Shown here one piece after another: positions 50,121 to 59,031 of a DNA stretch of 64,000 bases. The number at the start of each line of letters is the position of its first letter. Within the stretch, counting starts at the first letter, position 1. Where the stretch lies: contig UQIW01000011.1 of NCBI GenBank assembly GCA_900541235.1, forward strand, positions 22,620 to 86,619. The letters run 5' to 3'. Below the pieces are notes generated by a model. That model ran no database searches. It had not been told where the DNA came from and saw nothing but the letters and a program-made list of their open reading frames with translations. A program made the translations under genes and the position numbers. Origin of the DNA: an uncultured Collinsella sp. GTDB taxonomy: Bacteria > Actinomycetota > Coriobacteriia > Coriobacteriales > Coriobacteriaceae.

Positions 50121-50720
50121 ATGGATCATAAAATGTCGCGCTCGCCGTGGGTTATTCATTACGACGGTTCGAGCTGCAACGGATGCGATATCGAGGTGCT
50201 GGCCTCGCTCACGCCGCTGTTCGATGCGGAGCGCTTTGGCGTGGTCAACACCGGCAACCCCAAGCATGCGGATATCTTTTTGGTGACGGGGTCGGTCAAT
50301 GCCCAGAACCTGCCCGTCGTGCGCCAGATCTACAACCAGATGCTCGAGCCCAAGTGCGTGGTGGCCTGCGGCATCTGCGCGTGTTCGGGCGGCGTGTTCC
50401 GCGATGCCTACAACGTGATCGGCGGCGTGGACCGCGCGATTCCCGTGGATGTGTACGCGCCCGGGTGCGCCATTCGCCCCGAGACCGTGATCGATGCCAT
50501 CGTGGAGGCGTGCGGCATCCTGGACCAGAAAGAGGCCGTGATGCGCGCCGGTGGCGATCCGCTCACCGTGGGCGGTGCCGCAACCTGGGACGGTGGCGTT
50601 GAGCTGGGCGAGGACGGGTTTGTGGCTGCGGGGGCCGGGGCTGATGGTGCCGGTGACGGTGTCGAGGCCAACGTGTCCACCAGGTCCGCCGCGCCCGCCG
50701 CTGCAAAGGAGGCCGAGTAA
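50121..50720 (+). CDS. echC: Ech-type [NiFe]-hydrogenase small subunit (EchC/NuoB-like)
   Basis: 199 residues. Carries the proximal [4Fe-4S] ligands: SSCNGCD, ACGICACSGG and YAPGCAIRPE. The core is about 150 residues; the C-terminal 45 are Ala/Gly-rich low complexity. GGAGGCGG precedes the start. The stop overlaps the next start (TAATG). It transfers electrons between the active site in EchE and ferredoxin carried by EchF. Confidence 0.92.
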   Translation: MDHKMSRSPWVIHYDGSSCNGCDIEVLASLTPLFDAERFGVVNTGNPKHADIFLVTGSVNAQNLPVVRQIYNQMLEPKCVVACGICACSGGVFRDAYNVIGGVDRAIPVDVYAPGCAIRPETVIDAIVEACGILDQKEAVMRAGGDPLTVGGAATWDGGVELGEDGFVAAGAGADGAGDGVEANVSTRSAAPAAAKEAE

Positions 50721-51439
50721 TGCAAAAGGCTATCTATACCACCGTCGGGATCGACGAGCTCCTGTCGCATGTCCAGGCGCTCAAGGGCGTCGGCGCGCGC
50801 TTTGTGCAAATGCACGCCGAGCGCAACGTCGACGACGGCACGTATCGCCTGGTCTATACGTTTATCAACGTTCGTGTTGCTCAGGAGCAGATTGCGCAGG
50901 ACGGCAGCTATGCGATCGAGAACCTGGTGGTTGAGGGAATTAATCAGTACCAGGAGATTCCGTCCGTCAGCTCGTACTATCCGGCAGTATTCCCGTTTGA
51001 AAACGAAGCGCACGACCTGTTTGGTCTTGCCATCACCGATATGCAGATTGACTTTAAGGGCTTTTTCTACCAGGTCTCGACTGCCGAGCCCATGAGCGTT
51101 ATCACGCCCGAGGTGAAGGCCGCGCGCGAGAAAGCCATGAAGGTCCGTGCCGCTGCCGAGGCCAAGGCGCGCAAGGCCGCGGCCGAGAAGGCTGCTACTG
51201 CCACGGCCGCTGCGGGGGAGGGCACTGCGGGCGCTGGCGATGCTGCGGGCGCTGCCGTCGCTCAGCCCGCTGCGGCTGCCGGCTCCGATGCTCAGCACGA
51301 TGAAACTGCTGCGAAGGCCGCGCTCAAGGCTGCCGAGATGGAGGCAAAGCTCGCCGCCATGGATCCCGAGAAAGCGGCCAAGGTCCGCGCGGCGCTTGCC
51401 GCCAAGGCCGCCCGCGACAAGCAGAAAAAGGAGGCGTAA
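50720..51439 (+). CDS. echD: Ech-type hydrogenase subunit D (NuoC-like) with a long charged tail
   Basis: 239 residues. The first 125 match the NuoC/EchD fold, ending in the typical YYPAVFPFENEAHDLFGLAI. The remaining 110 residues are an Ala/Lys/Glu-rich low-complexity tail likely to be helical, ending AAKAARDKQKKEA. Normal EchD proteins are about 120 residues. It overlaps echC by one base and precedes echE by 5 bases. Confidence 0.88.
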   Translation: MQKAIYTTVGIDELLSHVQALKGVGARFVQMHAERNVDDGTYRLVYTFINVRVAQEQIAQDGSYAIENLVVEGINQYQEIPSVSSYYPAVFPFENEAHDLFGLAITDMQIDFKGFFYQVSTAEPMSVITPEVKAAREKAMKVRAAAEAKARKAAAEKAATATAAAGEGTAGAGDAAGAAVAQPAAAAGSDAQHDETAAKAALKAAEMEAKLAAMDPEKAAKVRAALAAKAARDKQKKEA

Positions 51440-51444
51440 GGCCC

Positions 51445-52533
51445 ATGGCACATCGCTCCGTTATTCCGTTTGGCCCGCAGCACCCGGTGCTGCCCGAGCC
51501 GCTTCATCTGGACCTGGTGATCGAGGACGACCGCGTCATCGAGGCAATTCCGCAGATCGGCTTTGTGCACCGCGGACTCGAGAAGCTCACCGAAAAGCGT
51601 GATATGCACCAGTTTGGCTACATCGCCGAGCGCATCTGCGGCATCTGCGCCGTGGGCCACAGCTGCGGCTATGCCAGCGCCTGCGAGCGCATGCTCGACA
51701 TCGAGGTGCCCGGCCGCGTGCAGTATATCCGCACCATTCTGCACGAGCTTTCGCGCATTCACTCGCATCTGCTGTGGCTGGGCCTGCTCGCCGATGCCTT
51801 TGGTTTCGAGGCACTGTTCTATCGTTCGTGGACCCTACGCGAGCAGATTCTTAAGATCTTTGAGAGCACCTGCGGCGGCCGCGTGATCCTTTCGATTAAC
51901 GAGATCGGCGGCCTTAAACACGACATTGAGGACTCCGAACTGGCGGGCATTGTCCAGACGCTCGATGCCATGCGTCCTGACTACGAGGCCTTGGTGCATA
52001 CGTTTTTGGACGACAATAGCTGCGGCGAGCGCCTGCACGGCGTGGGCGTGATCAGCAAGAAGGACGCGCTGGATCTGTCGATGGTCGGCCCGTTCGGTCG
52101 CGCCTCGGGCGTGGATTACGACGTGCGCATGTTTGGCGACGGCGCCTATGCTGATCTGGCCGCGTTTGAGCCTATCGTTGCTAGCGATGGCGACTGCTAT
52201 GCCCGCTGCCAGGTGCGTTGTGCCGAGGTCACGCAGGCCATGGATATTATCAAGGAGCTTGTGGGCAAGATTCCGCACGACGGTATCGGCGGGCGCACCA
52301 AGCTCACGCCGGCCGACGGTGCGCGCGGCGAGGTTGTGATTGAGCAGCCGCGCGGCGAGGCGTATTACTATGTGCGCGGCAGCGGCACCAAGAACCTGGA
52401 CCGTTTTCGCGTGCGAACGCCGACGTCGCAAAACCTGGCGGGTCTGACGCATGCGCTGCAGGGCGTGCTCCTTGCCAACGTGCCCATGATTATCCTGACC
52501 ATCGACCCCTGCATTAGCTGCACGGAAAGGTAG
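51445..52533 (+). CDS. echE: Ech-type [NiFe]-hydrogenase large subunit
   Basis: Catalytic subunit, 362 residues. Both nickel-binding motifs are present: ERICGICAVGHSCGY near residue 66 and DPCISCTER at the very C-terminus. The protein stops right after that second motif, so there is no C-terminal peptide to be cut off by a maturation protease. Family features PFGPQHPVLPEPLHLDL and GFVHRGLEKL are at the N-terminus. This marks a true group 4 hydrogenase and not a Ni-less complex I relative. Hyp maturation genes are not in the window. Confidence 0.94.
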   Translation: MAHRSVIPFGPQHPVLPEPLHLDLVIEDDRVIEAIPQIGFVHRGLEKLTEKRDMHQFGYIAERICGICAVGHSCGYASACERMLDIEVPGRVQYIRTILHELSRIHSHLLWLGLLADAFGFEALFYRSWTLREQILKIFESTCGGRVILSINEIGGLKHDIEDSELAGIVQTLDAMRPDYEALVHTFLDDNSCGERLHGVGVISKKDALDLSMVGPFGRASGVDYDVRMFGDGAYADLAAFEPIVASDGDCYARCQVRCAEVTQAMDIIKELVGKIPHDGIGGRTKLTPADGARGEVVIEQPRGEAYYYVRGSGTKNLDRFRVRTPTSQNLAGLTHALQGVLLANVPMIILTIDPCISCTER

Positions 52534-52540
52534 GCGCGGC

Positions 52541-52882
52541 ATGAGTTTACTGACATTTGCCAAGACGGCCTTGGGTTCTATGGTCAAGCAGCCGGTAACG
52601 GTGTGCTATCCGCAGGAGAAGCTCGCGGTACCCGAGCGCTTGCGCGGACATATCGTTAACGACATGGACGTGTGCATTTGCTGCGGCATGTGCGCGCGTC
52701 GCTGCCCGGCGGGCGCGCTCGCGGTCGATCGCAAGGGTGGAACGTGGTCGATCGACCCGTATGCCTGCGTGGTGTGCGGTGAGTGCATCGAGAGCTGCCC
52801 CAAGCACTGCCTGACTATGGACACCGCCCGCACCCCAGTCGCAGCGGACAAGACTCCCACAGTAGAAACCAAGCCGGAGTAA
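52541..52882 (+). CDS. echF: Ech-type hydrogenase polyferredoxin subunit (EchF/NuoI-like)
   Basis: 113 residues with two [4Fe-4S] motifs, CICCGMCARRCP and CVVCGECIESCP. It takes electrons from soluble ferredoxin into the complex. It is the last gene of the operon and is followed by a strong hairpin at 52904-52937. Confidence 0.92.
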   Translation: MSLLTFAKTALGSMVKQPVTVCYPQEKLAVPERLRGHIVNDMDVCICCGMCARRCPAGALAVDRKGGTWSIDPYACVVCGECIESCPKHCLTMDTARTPVAADKTPTVETKPE

Positions 52883-52903
52883 CGCTGGGATAGAACTGGA
52901 ATA

Positions 52904-52937
52904 GGGGCCGGTGGGGCAATTTTGCCCCACCGGCCCC
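52904..52937 (+). terminator. strong hairpin ending the ech operon
   Basis: GGGGCCGGTGGGGCAA and its reverse complement around a 2-base loop. There is no T run after it, so termination is inferred from position and stability. Confidence 0.75.
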
Positions 52938-52968
52938 GCGCTTAAACGCGCGGTTGTGCCGTCGCGAA

Positions 52969-53621
52969 CAAAACTATGCCGGATTACTACGATAAATCGC
53001 CCACCTCCAACCACACCGCATTTGGCAAAATCAAAACCGCAGGTAGACGGCTTGTAGTTTTGCGAAAAAATCACGCGTGGTCGGGAATCTCGTTTTTATC
53101 GTAGTAAACCGGCATAGTTTTGAAATGACACCATATTCGTAACATCACTTGATCTCCCGTGGACAGAGGGAAACGGATCATTTTGGCCTCGCGAGGACAT
53201 CCGTGTGGCCCGTTCGCCATGAAATGGGCCTATCTACTACGTTTGGGCGGTGGCCCTCAACCACGGCAAAAAATGCGAAAAGAAAACCGCAGGTAGAACG
53301 CCTGCGATTTTCTGGAAAACGGGGGTATGGTCAAGGGTATCGAGTCAAACGTAGTAGATGGGCAGGTTTCGTGGCGAGCGGTTCCGGGTGATTCCTTGGG
53401 GACGGAGGAAAACGGATCATTTTGGTCCCGCGAGGCTGGCGGAGACACTCGTGCAGGGCCGCCCGAACAAAACTATGCCGGTTTACTACGATGAATCCGA
53501 GATTCCTGACCACACCCGCATTTTTGCAAATATCGCAAGTGTTCTACCTGCGGTTTTGTAAGTGCGCAATTTGCCGTGGTCGGAGATATGCGGTTCATCG
53601 TAGTAAACCGGCATAGTTTTG
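52969..53621. repeat. array C: three tandem palindromes of about 150 bp, period about 250 bp
   Basis: C1 52969-53122, C2 about 53221-53370, C3 53468-53621. C1 and C3 have outer arms of caaaactatgccgg type; in C3 the arms are a perfect 28 bp. C2 has arms around ctactacgtttg. The two stretches between palindromes are also related (both contain aaacggatcattttgg followed by cgcgagg). The word accgcaggtaga lies inside each palindrome, inverted in C3. No gene lies in 52883-53651. Confidence 0.85.
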
Positions 53622-53651
53622 GAATGGCATCAAATTGGCGGCAGCCAGCGG

Positions 53652-54281
53652 CTAGCCTCGCAGGTAGGCGATGGCGATCTGCGTGCGGTTGCGCAGGCCC
53701 ATTTTGGCAAGGATCGAGCTGATGTGGTTGCGCACCGTGCCTTCTCCCATATAAGCCGTGGCGGCAATCTCCTTGTTGTCGAGGCCGCGGGCGATGAGCT
53801 CGGTGACTTCGAACTCGCGGTCGGTCAGGCCGGCAAAGGCCGCGGGCCGGCGGGACGTGTCTGCCTTGTTGCCCATCCCGTCAAAGTCAACATCTTCGAT
53901 TGCCTTGCCCTCGAGCACGCGTTTGCCGTCCATGACCTGTGCCAACGCCGGCGGAATGGCGGCGACATCGGTCTTGATCAGGTAACCGCGGGCGCCCAGC
54001 TTGAGCGCCGACACAATGTACTCGTCATCCGAGAATGTCGTTAGAAACACCACGCGCGCCGAAGGGTCGCGCTCAAGGATCTCGCGTGCCGCCGAAAGTC
54101 CGTCGCGCCCCGGCATCTGAATGTCGAGCAGCGCGATATCGGGTGCGTGTTCGGCATAGAGCGCCACCGCATCGTCGCCATTGGCGCCGGTGCCCACCAC
54201 CTCGATCTGCGGCTGGGCGCCCAGGATAATCTTGAGCGAATCGATCACCAAGCGGTCGTCGTCGACAACGATGAGCCTCAT
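53652..54281 (-). CDS. NarL/LuxR-family response regulator
   Basis: 209 residues. The receiver domain (1-120) has the acidic pair in VVDDDR, phospho-Asp about 53 in ALLDIQMPG, Thr in FLTTFSDDEY and Lys in YLIKTDV. The C-terminal HTH has LTDREFEVTELIARGLDNKEI and GTVRNHISSILAKMG. It is translationally coupled to the kinase gene upstream by a 4-base overlap. Divergence from the ABC exporter at 55623-58950 suggests that exporter as a target. Confidence 0.93.
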   Translation of the reverse strand: MRLIVVDDDRLVIDSLKIILGAQPQIEVVGTGANGDDAVALYAEHAPDIALLDIQMPGRDGLSAAREILERDPSARVVFLTTFSDDEYIVSALKLGARGYLIKTDVAAIPPALAQVMDGKRVLEGKAIEDVDFDGMGNKADTSRRPAAFAGLTDREFEVTELIARGLDNKEIAATAYMGEGTVRNHISSILAKMGLRNRTQIAIAYLRG

Positions 54282-55423
54282 CGGCCCTCATCTCCTTGCT
54301 GTTTGGGAACGGTGGCAAACACGCGCCAGCCGCCGGCGCCGGCACGCGGGCCGGCGGAGAAGGTGCCGCCAAGCGCCTCGATGCGCTCGCGCATGGAGGC
54401 AAGCCCCATGCCCTTCGCGGCGCCGCGGCTGCTTGCTTGGACCCCGCCCGCGCCATCGTCGGTAACGATGAGCTGGTAAAACGACGGATGCTCCATGCAT
54501 CGTACAGTGACGGTCTGGGCGCATGCGTGGCGCATGGTATTGGAGAGCGCCTCGCGCAGGACCGCCGCAAAGCAGTTGGCGACGTTTGCGGGCGCATGCT
54601 CGGCCAAAACCTCAAGCTCAATCTGCGGGCCGCCGTCCGAACGCGCGCCTTCAACAATGCGTTCGAGCTGCACGGAAAGGTCGACGGCGTTGTCGTTGAG
54701 CGCGTGGACGCTGGTGCGCACAAGCTGGAGCGCCTCGTCAACCGTGCGTTTGACGTCGGCGAAATCGGCGGCGACGCCGGGCTCGTCGGCGTGAACCACG
54801 CGCAGGGCTTCGGCCTGCAGTGAGGCGCGCGTGAGCTGGTGCCCGACGTTATCGTGGATCTCGCGCGCGATGCGGGCGCGTTCGGCGAGCGTCGCGAGCT
54901 CGACTTCGTAGTCCTGGCGGTCGGCGAGGTCGCGGTTGCGTGCCTCGAGTGCCAGGGCGCGTTCTTGCAGCTTGTCGCGGGTGCGACGCATGCGTTCCTG
55001 TTCGCGCTCCAGCTGCGCGGTGCGCAGCGACAGCAACGTGGCGGCGATCGAAAGGATGGCGGTTAGCAGCAGCGTTCGGGTGGTGAGCGCGCCGCCGCGA
55101 AGGTCTGCGACGAGCGCAAAGGCAAAAGCGGAGCCAATGCCCAGCGCGACCCAGGCGTGCTCACGGCGCACGCGCCGCGCGATGTCATAGAAGGCGAGAG
55201 GCGCAAACGGCACAAACGGCGGCACGAAGACGGCCGCGATGATGCAGGCGTAGCTCGCGGCCTCACTCACACGGCGGGCGCGGTTTCCCTGTGCGACCTC
55301 GGCCAGTGAGGTGGCAATAACGCCAAGGCAAAACGCCGCAACCAGACGAGCGTCCACAGCAAGGCCCGTGGCGGCTGCGATACAGCACGCCAGCACGATC
55401 GATTTGTCGAATAGCCTGTTCAT
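54278..55423 (-). CDS. sensor histidine kinase (HisKA_3 type)
   Basis: 381 residues. About five membrane helices in the first 150 residues with no large external domain, then a coiled-coil linker (REQERMRRTRDKLQERALAL). The phospho-His is in ARIAREIHDNVGHQL and the ATPase domain has VLREALSNTMRHA and DDGAGG. This is the LiaS/DesK style. Start 55423 is chosen at MNRLFDKS, where the membrane domain begins; upstream in-frame codons are not convincing. Confidence 0.9.
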   Translation of the reverse strand: MNRLFDKSIVLACCIAAATGLAVDARLVAAFCLGVIATSLAEVAQGNRARRVSEAASYACIIAAVFVPPFVPFAPLAFYDIARRVRREHAWVALGIGSAFAFALVADLRGGALTTRTLLLTAILSIAATLLSLRTAQLEREQERMRRTRDKLQERALALEARNRDLADRQDYEVELATLAERARIAREIHDNVGHQLTRASLQAEALRVVHADEPGVAADFADVKRTVDEALQLVRTSVHALNDNAVDLSVQLERIVEGARSDGGPQIELEVLAEHAPANVANCFAAVLREALSNTMRHACAQTVTVRCMEHPSFYQLIVTDDGAGGVQASSRGAAKGMGLASMRERIEALGGTFSAGPRAGAGGWRVFATVPKQQGDEGR

Positions 55424-55622
55424 ACGGGTATTGTACGCGAAGCTGCGCGTGGTGGAGGGGCCGCCTAGCGCAACCGTGACATTCCTCCCGCACGGTGGGG
55501 CGGTCGCGTCAGCGGGCCACGCGACCGAGCCCCCGCACTCGTGACAAAGCTCACTGGTGCGCGCCGTCCGCTCCTGCGATGATGCAATCGTACCGGGCCG
55601 CAAGCAACAGAAGGGCCGCCTC

Positions 55623-56561
55623 ATGACAGACATCGTCCACGTCGAAAACCTCGTCAAGCGCTACGACGATCTTATCGCGCTCGACCACTTTAACCTGAGC
55701 ATCGCCCCCGGCGAGATCTTTGGCCTGCTGGGCCCCAACGGCTCGGGCAAGACCACGTCCATCAACTGCATTTTGCAGCTGCTTGCCTACGACAAAGGCA
55801 CCATCGAGCTGTTCGGCGAACCCATGAAGCCCGCCCGCTACGACCTCAAGCGCCGCATCGGCGTGGTGCCGCAGCAGGTGGCGGTATTCGACGAGCTCAC
55901 GGTGCGCGAGAACATCGACTATTTCTGCAGCCTCTACGTCAACGACCGCAAGCGCCGCCGCGCGCTGGTCGACGAGGCCATCGACTTTGTCGGCCTGGGC
56001 GACTTTGCCAAGTTCCGCCCCGGCAAGCTCTCGGGCGGCCTGGCGCGACGCCTCAACATCGCCTGCGGCATCGCGCACAAGCCCGAGCTCATCTTTTTTG
56101 ACGAGCCCACGGTGGCGGTCGACCCGCAGAGCCGCAACGCCATCCTGGAGGGCATCTGCCGCCTGCGCGACGAGGGCGCCACGGTGGTGTATACCAGCCA
56201 TTACATGGAGGAAGTCGAGCAGATCTGCAGCCGCATCATGATCATGGACGGCGGCCGCGTGCTGGCGCAGGGCACCAACGACGAGCTCAAACGCATGATT
56301 CAGATGGGCGAGCGCGTGACCGTCGAGGTGGGCGCCGTCGAGCCAGCCACGGTCGAGCGGCTGCGCGCCCTCGAGCACGTGCTCAGCGTCGAGCTGTCCG
56401 GCGGCGAGCTCGTCTGCACCTGCGAGACGAGTCCGCACAATCTGGTCGACATCCTCGACACGCTGCGCGCTGCCGACGTTGCGCTCGGCCGCGTGTGGAG
56501 CGAGCCACCGACCCTCAACGACGTGTTCCTCGAGATCACCGGCCGCGAGCTGCGCGACTAG
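55623..56561 (+). CDS. ABC exporter ATPase (ABC-2 type)
   Basis: 312 residues. Walker A GPNGSGKTT, a signature region LSGGLARRLNIACGI, Walker B LIFFDEPTVAVDP and switch His in YTSHYMEEVE. It resembles drug or lipid exporters of the DrrA type and is followed by two permease genes. AGAAGGG precedes the ATG. The divergent neighbour is the two-component system. Confidence 0.92.
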   Translation: MTDIVHVENLVKRYDDLIALDHFNLSIAPGEIFGLLGPNGSGKTTSINCILQLLAYDKGTIELFGEPMKPARYDLKRRIGVVPQQVAVFDELTVRENIDYFCSLYVNDRKRRRALVDEAIDFVGLGDFAKFRPGKLSGGLARRLNIACGIAHKPELIFFDEPTVAVDPQSRNAILEGICRLRDEGATVVYTSHYMEEVEQICSRIMIMDGGRVLAQGTNDELKRMIQMGERVTVEVGAVEPATVERLRALEHVLSVELSGGELVCTCETSPHNLVDILDTLRAADVALGRVWSEPPTLNDVFLEITGRELRD

Positions 56562-56570
56562 GGGGCGGCC

Positions 56571-57758
56571 ATGTTCAACACCATTATCATTACGGTCAAG
56601 ACGCTGCTGCGCCGGCCGAGCACGTGGGTTTGGGGCGCTCTCTTTCCCATCGCGCTTTCCACGATGTTTATGTTTATGTTTGCGAACCTCAGCTCCGACG
56701 GCACGGTCGACCCGGTGCCAGTGGCCGTCGTAGCGGATGAGGCCTGGGGCGCTTCGTCCTTTAAGGACGTGGCGACTTCGCTTGCCAAGGAGGGCGAGAA
56801 TCAGCTGCTCGAGATCCACGAGTGCGACGACGCGGCCGATGCGAACCGTGCGCTTAAGGCCGGCGAGGTCGCGGGCATCTATACGGTCGACGCTGCGGGC
56901 ACGCCCAAGCTCACGCTGCTTTCGAGCTACGACAGCTCGCGCGCCTCGTCGGTGCTCACCGACCGCAGCATCCTTGAGACGGTGGCGAGCTCGTATACGC
57001 AAAATGCCGAGCTCATGTCCCAGATTGCCCAGGACAACCCGGCGGCGCTCGCCGACCCCGAGGCGGTTGCGCGCGCCCTGTCGCTCGAGGGCGGCACCCG
57101 CCGCGTAAGCCTGACACGCACCACGCCCGATGGCACGGTCATCTACTATTACGCGCTTTTTGGCCTGGTCGCGATGATGTCTGCCGAATTTGCCGCCTTG
57201 AGCGTTGTCGACCTGCAGCCCAATCTGTCGGGCCTTGGCGCGCGCCGCTGCGTGGGCGGCCTTTCCAAGACGGCGTCGCTGGCCGGCATTTTTGCCGGCT
57301 CGTGGCTGGTCTCCTTCGCCTCGATGACGATCGCGATCGGCTACGTGCGCCTGGTCGTGGGCGTCGACTTTGGCGGGCGCGAGGGATCGTGTTTGGTGGG
57401 CGGCGCCGCTTCCGCGCTTGCCGCCACGGGCTTGGGACTCTTTGTGGGCACGCTTCCCGTTAAGGGCGGCAAGGCATCCAAGTCGGGCATCCTCACGGGT
57501 TTCGCTACCACGTGCGCCCTGTTCGCCGGGCTTTACGGCGAGCCGGCGATGGCACTTGCCGACGACGTCGCCCGCGCCTGCCCGGCCGAGTGCTGGCTCA
57601 ACCCTGTCAAGCTCATCTGCGACATGTTCAACCGCCTGTATTTCTTTGAAGACCTGGGCCCCTTTGCCGTTCGTGCCGGCGTGCTGGTCCTTATGGCGCT
57701 GCTGTTCGTTGCCGCCGCTACGCTGATCTTTGGAAGGAGCCGCTATGAGCACCTTTAA
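56571..57758 (+). CDS. ABC-2 type exporter permease 1
   Basis: 395 residues. One N-terminal helix (about 20-42), an extracytoplasmic domain of about 150 residues, then five to six helices in the C-terminal half. It starts 9 bases after the ATPase gene, and its end overlaps the second permease by 14 bases. Substrate unknown. Confidence 0.87.
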   Translation: MFNTIIITVKTLLRRPSTWVWGALFPIALSTMFMFMFANLSSDGTVDPVPVAVVADEAWGASSFKDVATSLAKEGENQLLEIHECDDAADANRALKAGEVAGIYTVDAAGTPKLTLLSSYDSSRASSVLTDRSILETVASSYTQNAELMSQIAQDNPAALADPEAVARALSLEGGTRRVSLTRTTPDGTVIYYYALFGLVAMMSAEFAALSVVDLQPNLSGLGARRCVGGLSKTASLAGIFAGSWLVSFASMTIAIGYVRLVVGVDFGGREGSCLVGGAASALAATGLGLFVGTLPVKGGKASKSGILTGFATTCALFAGLYGEPAMALADDVARACPAECWLNPVKLICDMFNRLYFFEDLGPFAVRAGVLVLMALLFVAAATLIFGRSRYEHL

Positions 57759-58950
57759 GACCGCGCTTCGCATGGCGCTCGCACACCCGCTCTATCTGCT
57801 TATCTACACGGTGTTCATTTCGCTCATGGGCGTATTCATCGCGGCATCGGTAAGCTGGAACTCGTCGCAGCTCACCGAGTACAAGCCCTACGACGCCAAT
57901 GTGATTGTGGTCGACCGTGACGACAGCGACCTTTCGCGTGCGCTTACCAAGCATCTGGGTTCGCGTTTTGAGCTGGTCACGGGCATCGGCGACGACACGT
58001 ACGACCTTGCGGACGCGCTCTCCAAGAGCAACAGCGCCAAGGGCAGCGCCGACTGCGTGTTCTTTATCCCGGAGGGGTTTGAGGACGACCTCGTTGCAGC
58101 CGCCCGCGTGGGGGAGTCCCTGCCCAAGCTCGATGTGACCTACGGTGCCGGCACCATGGCGGCGGCGCTTTCGTCTGCCGAGGCCTCGCGCTGGATCTCG
58201 CTCGCGGGCGCTGCGGCGGCGCTTGAGCCCGCTGCTTCTAACGGCGACGTTGCCAAGGCCGCTGAACATGCGGCCGCGAAGCGCGCCAAGGTCGAGATCG
58301 AGCAGGTCAAGGTCGACTCGACGGCTGCCGCCACGCTCGAGTCGTATTTCAACTTTGGCGCGTACGCGATTATCTCGTCGGTCATCGTATCGGTGGGGTT
58401 GGTGTTCTCGAGCATGAACGAGCCCGAGCGCGTGCGTCGTATGGATGCCGGCCCAATCTCCGAGCGCCAACGTTCGCTTGCCGTGTTTGCCGCCGCCGCC
58501 GTGCTCACCGTCTGCATCTGGTTTGTGTCGAGCATGATGGGCGTCGTGGGCTTTGCCGGCGCGGTCGCCGAGGTCGGCGTGGGCCGTGTGTGCCTGGCAC
58601 TGGCGGCGACGTTTGCCCTGGCGTGCACGCCGCTGGCCGTTGGCTTTGCCCTTTCGAGCCTGGGTGCGCGCGAGGAGCTGCTCAATGGCGTGGGCAACCT
58701 GCTCGGCATGCTCATGACGTTTTTGGGCGGCGCTTGGATGCCGCTGTCGCTGATGGGCTCGGCCGTGCAGACGGTGGCGCACTTTGTGCCGACGTATTGG
58801 GTGAACGACGCGATTGGCAAGGCGCTCGCTTCGGATCTGACGTCCACCGTGTTGGGCGACATCGCCTGCGACCTGGGCGTCACCGTGCTCTTCGCCGCCG
58901 CCATCGCCGCCGCAGGCCTGGCCCTCTCACGCACCAAATCCCGCGCCTAG
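57745..58950 (+). CDS. ABC-2 type exporter permease 2
   Basis: 401 residues with the same layout as permease 1: an early helix (YLLIYTVFISLMGVFIAA), an external domain, then about six helices including SSVIVSVGLVFSS and GNLLGMLMTFLGGAWMPLSL. The two probably form a heterodimer with the ATPase. Start 57745 is preferred because GGAAGGAG is just upstream. Confidence 0.87.
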   Translation: MSTFKTALRMALAHPLYLLIYTVFISLMGVFIAASVSWNSSQLTEYKPYDANVIVVDRDDSDLSRALTKHLGSRFELVTGIGDDTYDLADALSKSNSAKGSADCVFFIPEGFEDDLVAAARVGESLPKLDVTYGAGTMAAALSSAEASRWISLAGAAAALEPAASNGDVAKAAEHAAAKRAKVEIEQVKVDSTAAATLESYFNFGAYAIISSVIVSVGLVFSSMNEPERVRRMDAGPISERQRSLAVFAAAAVLTVCIWFVSSMMGVVGFAGAVAEVGVGRVCLALAATFALACTPLAVGFALSSLGAREELLNGVGNLLGMLMTFLGGAWMPLSLMGSAVQTVAHFVPTYWVNDAIGKALASDLTSTVLGDIACDLGVTVLFAAAIAAAGLALSRTKSRA

Positions 58951-59031
58951 CCTGAAATAAAATCCAGGCCTCGCTCCAAAATAGTTCGCCATGGTTTACT
59001 ATTACGCTCATAAAGTAGTACGAGGCTAACA

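Noticed and set aside
47226..52882. A complex I (NADH dehydrogenase) operon
   Set aside because: The large subunit keeps both nickel-binding CxxC motifs and no NADH-binding subunits are present, so it is a group 4 hydrogenase.
52969..53621. Array C as a transposon or gene remnant
   Set aside because: No open frame of meaningful length or transposase motif; the structure is palindromes and homologous gaps only.
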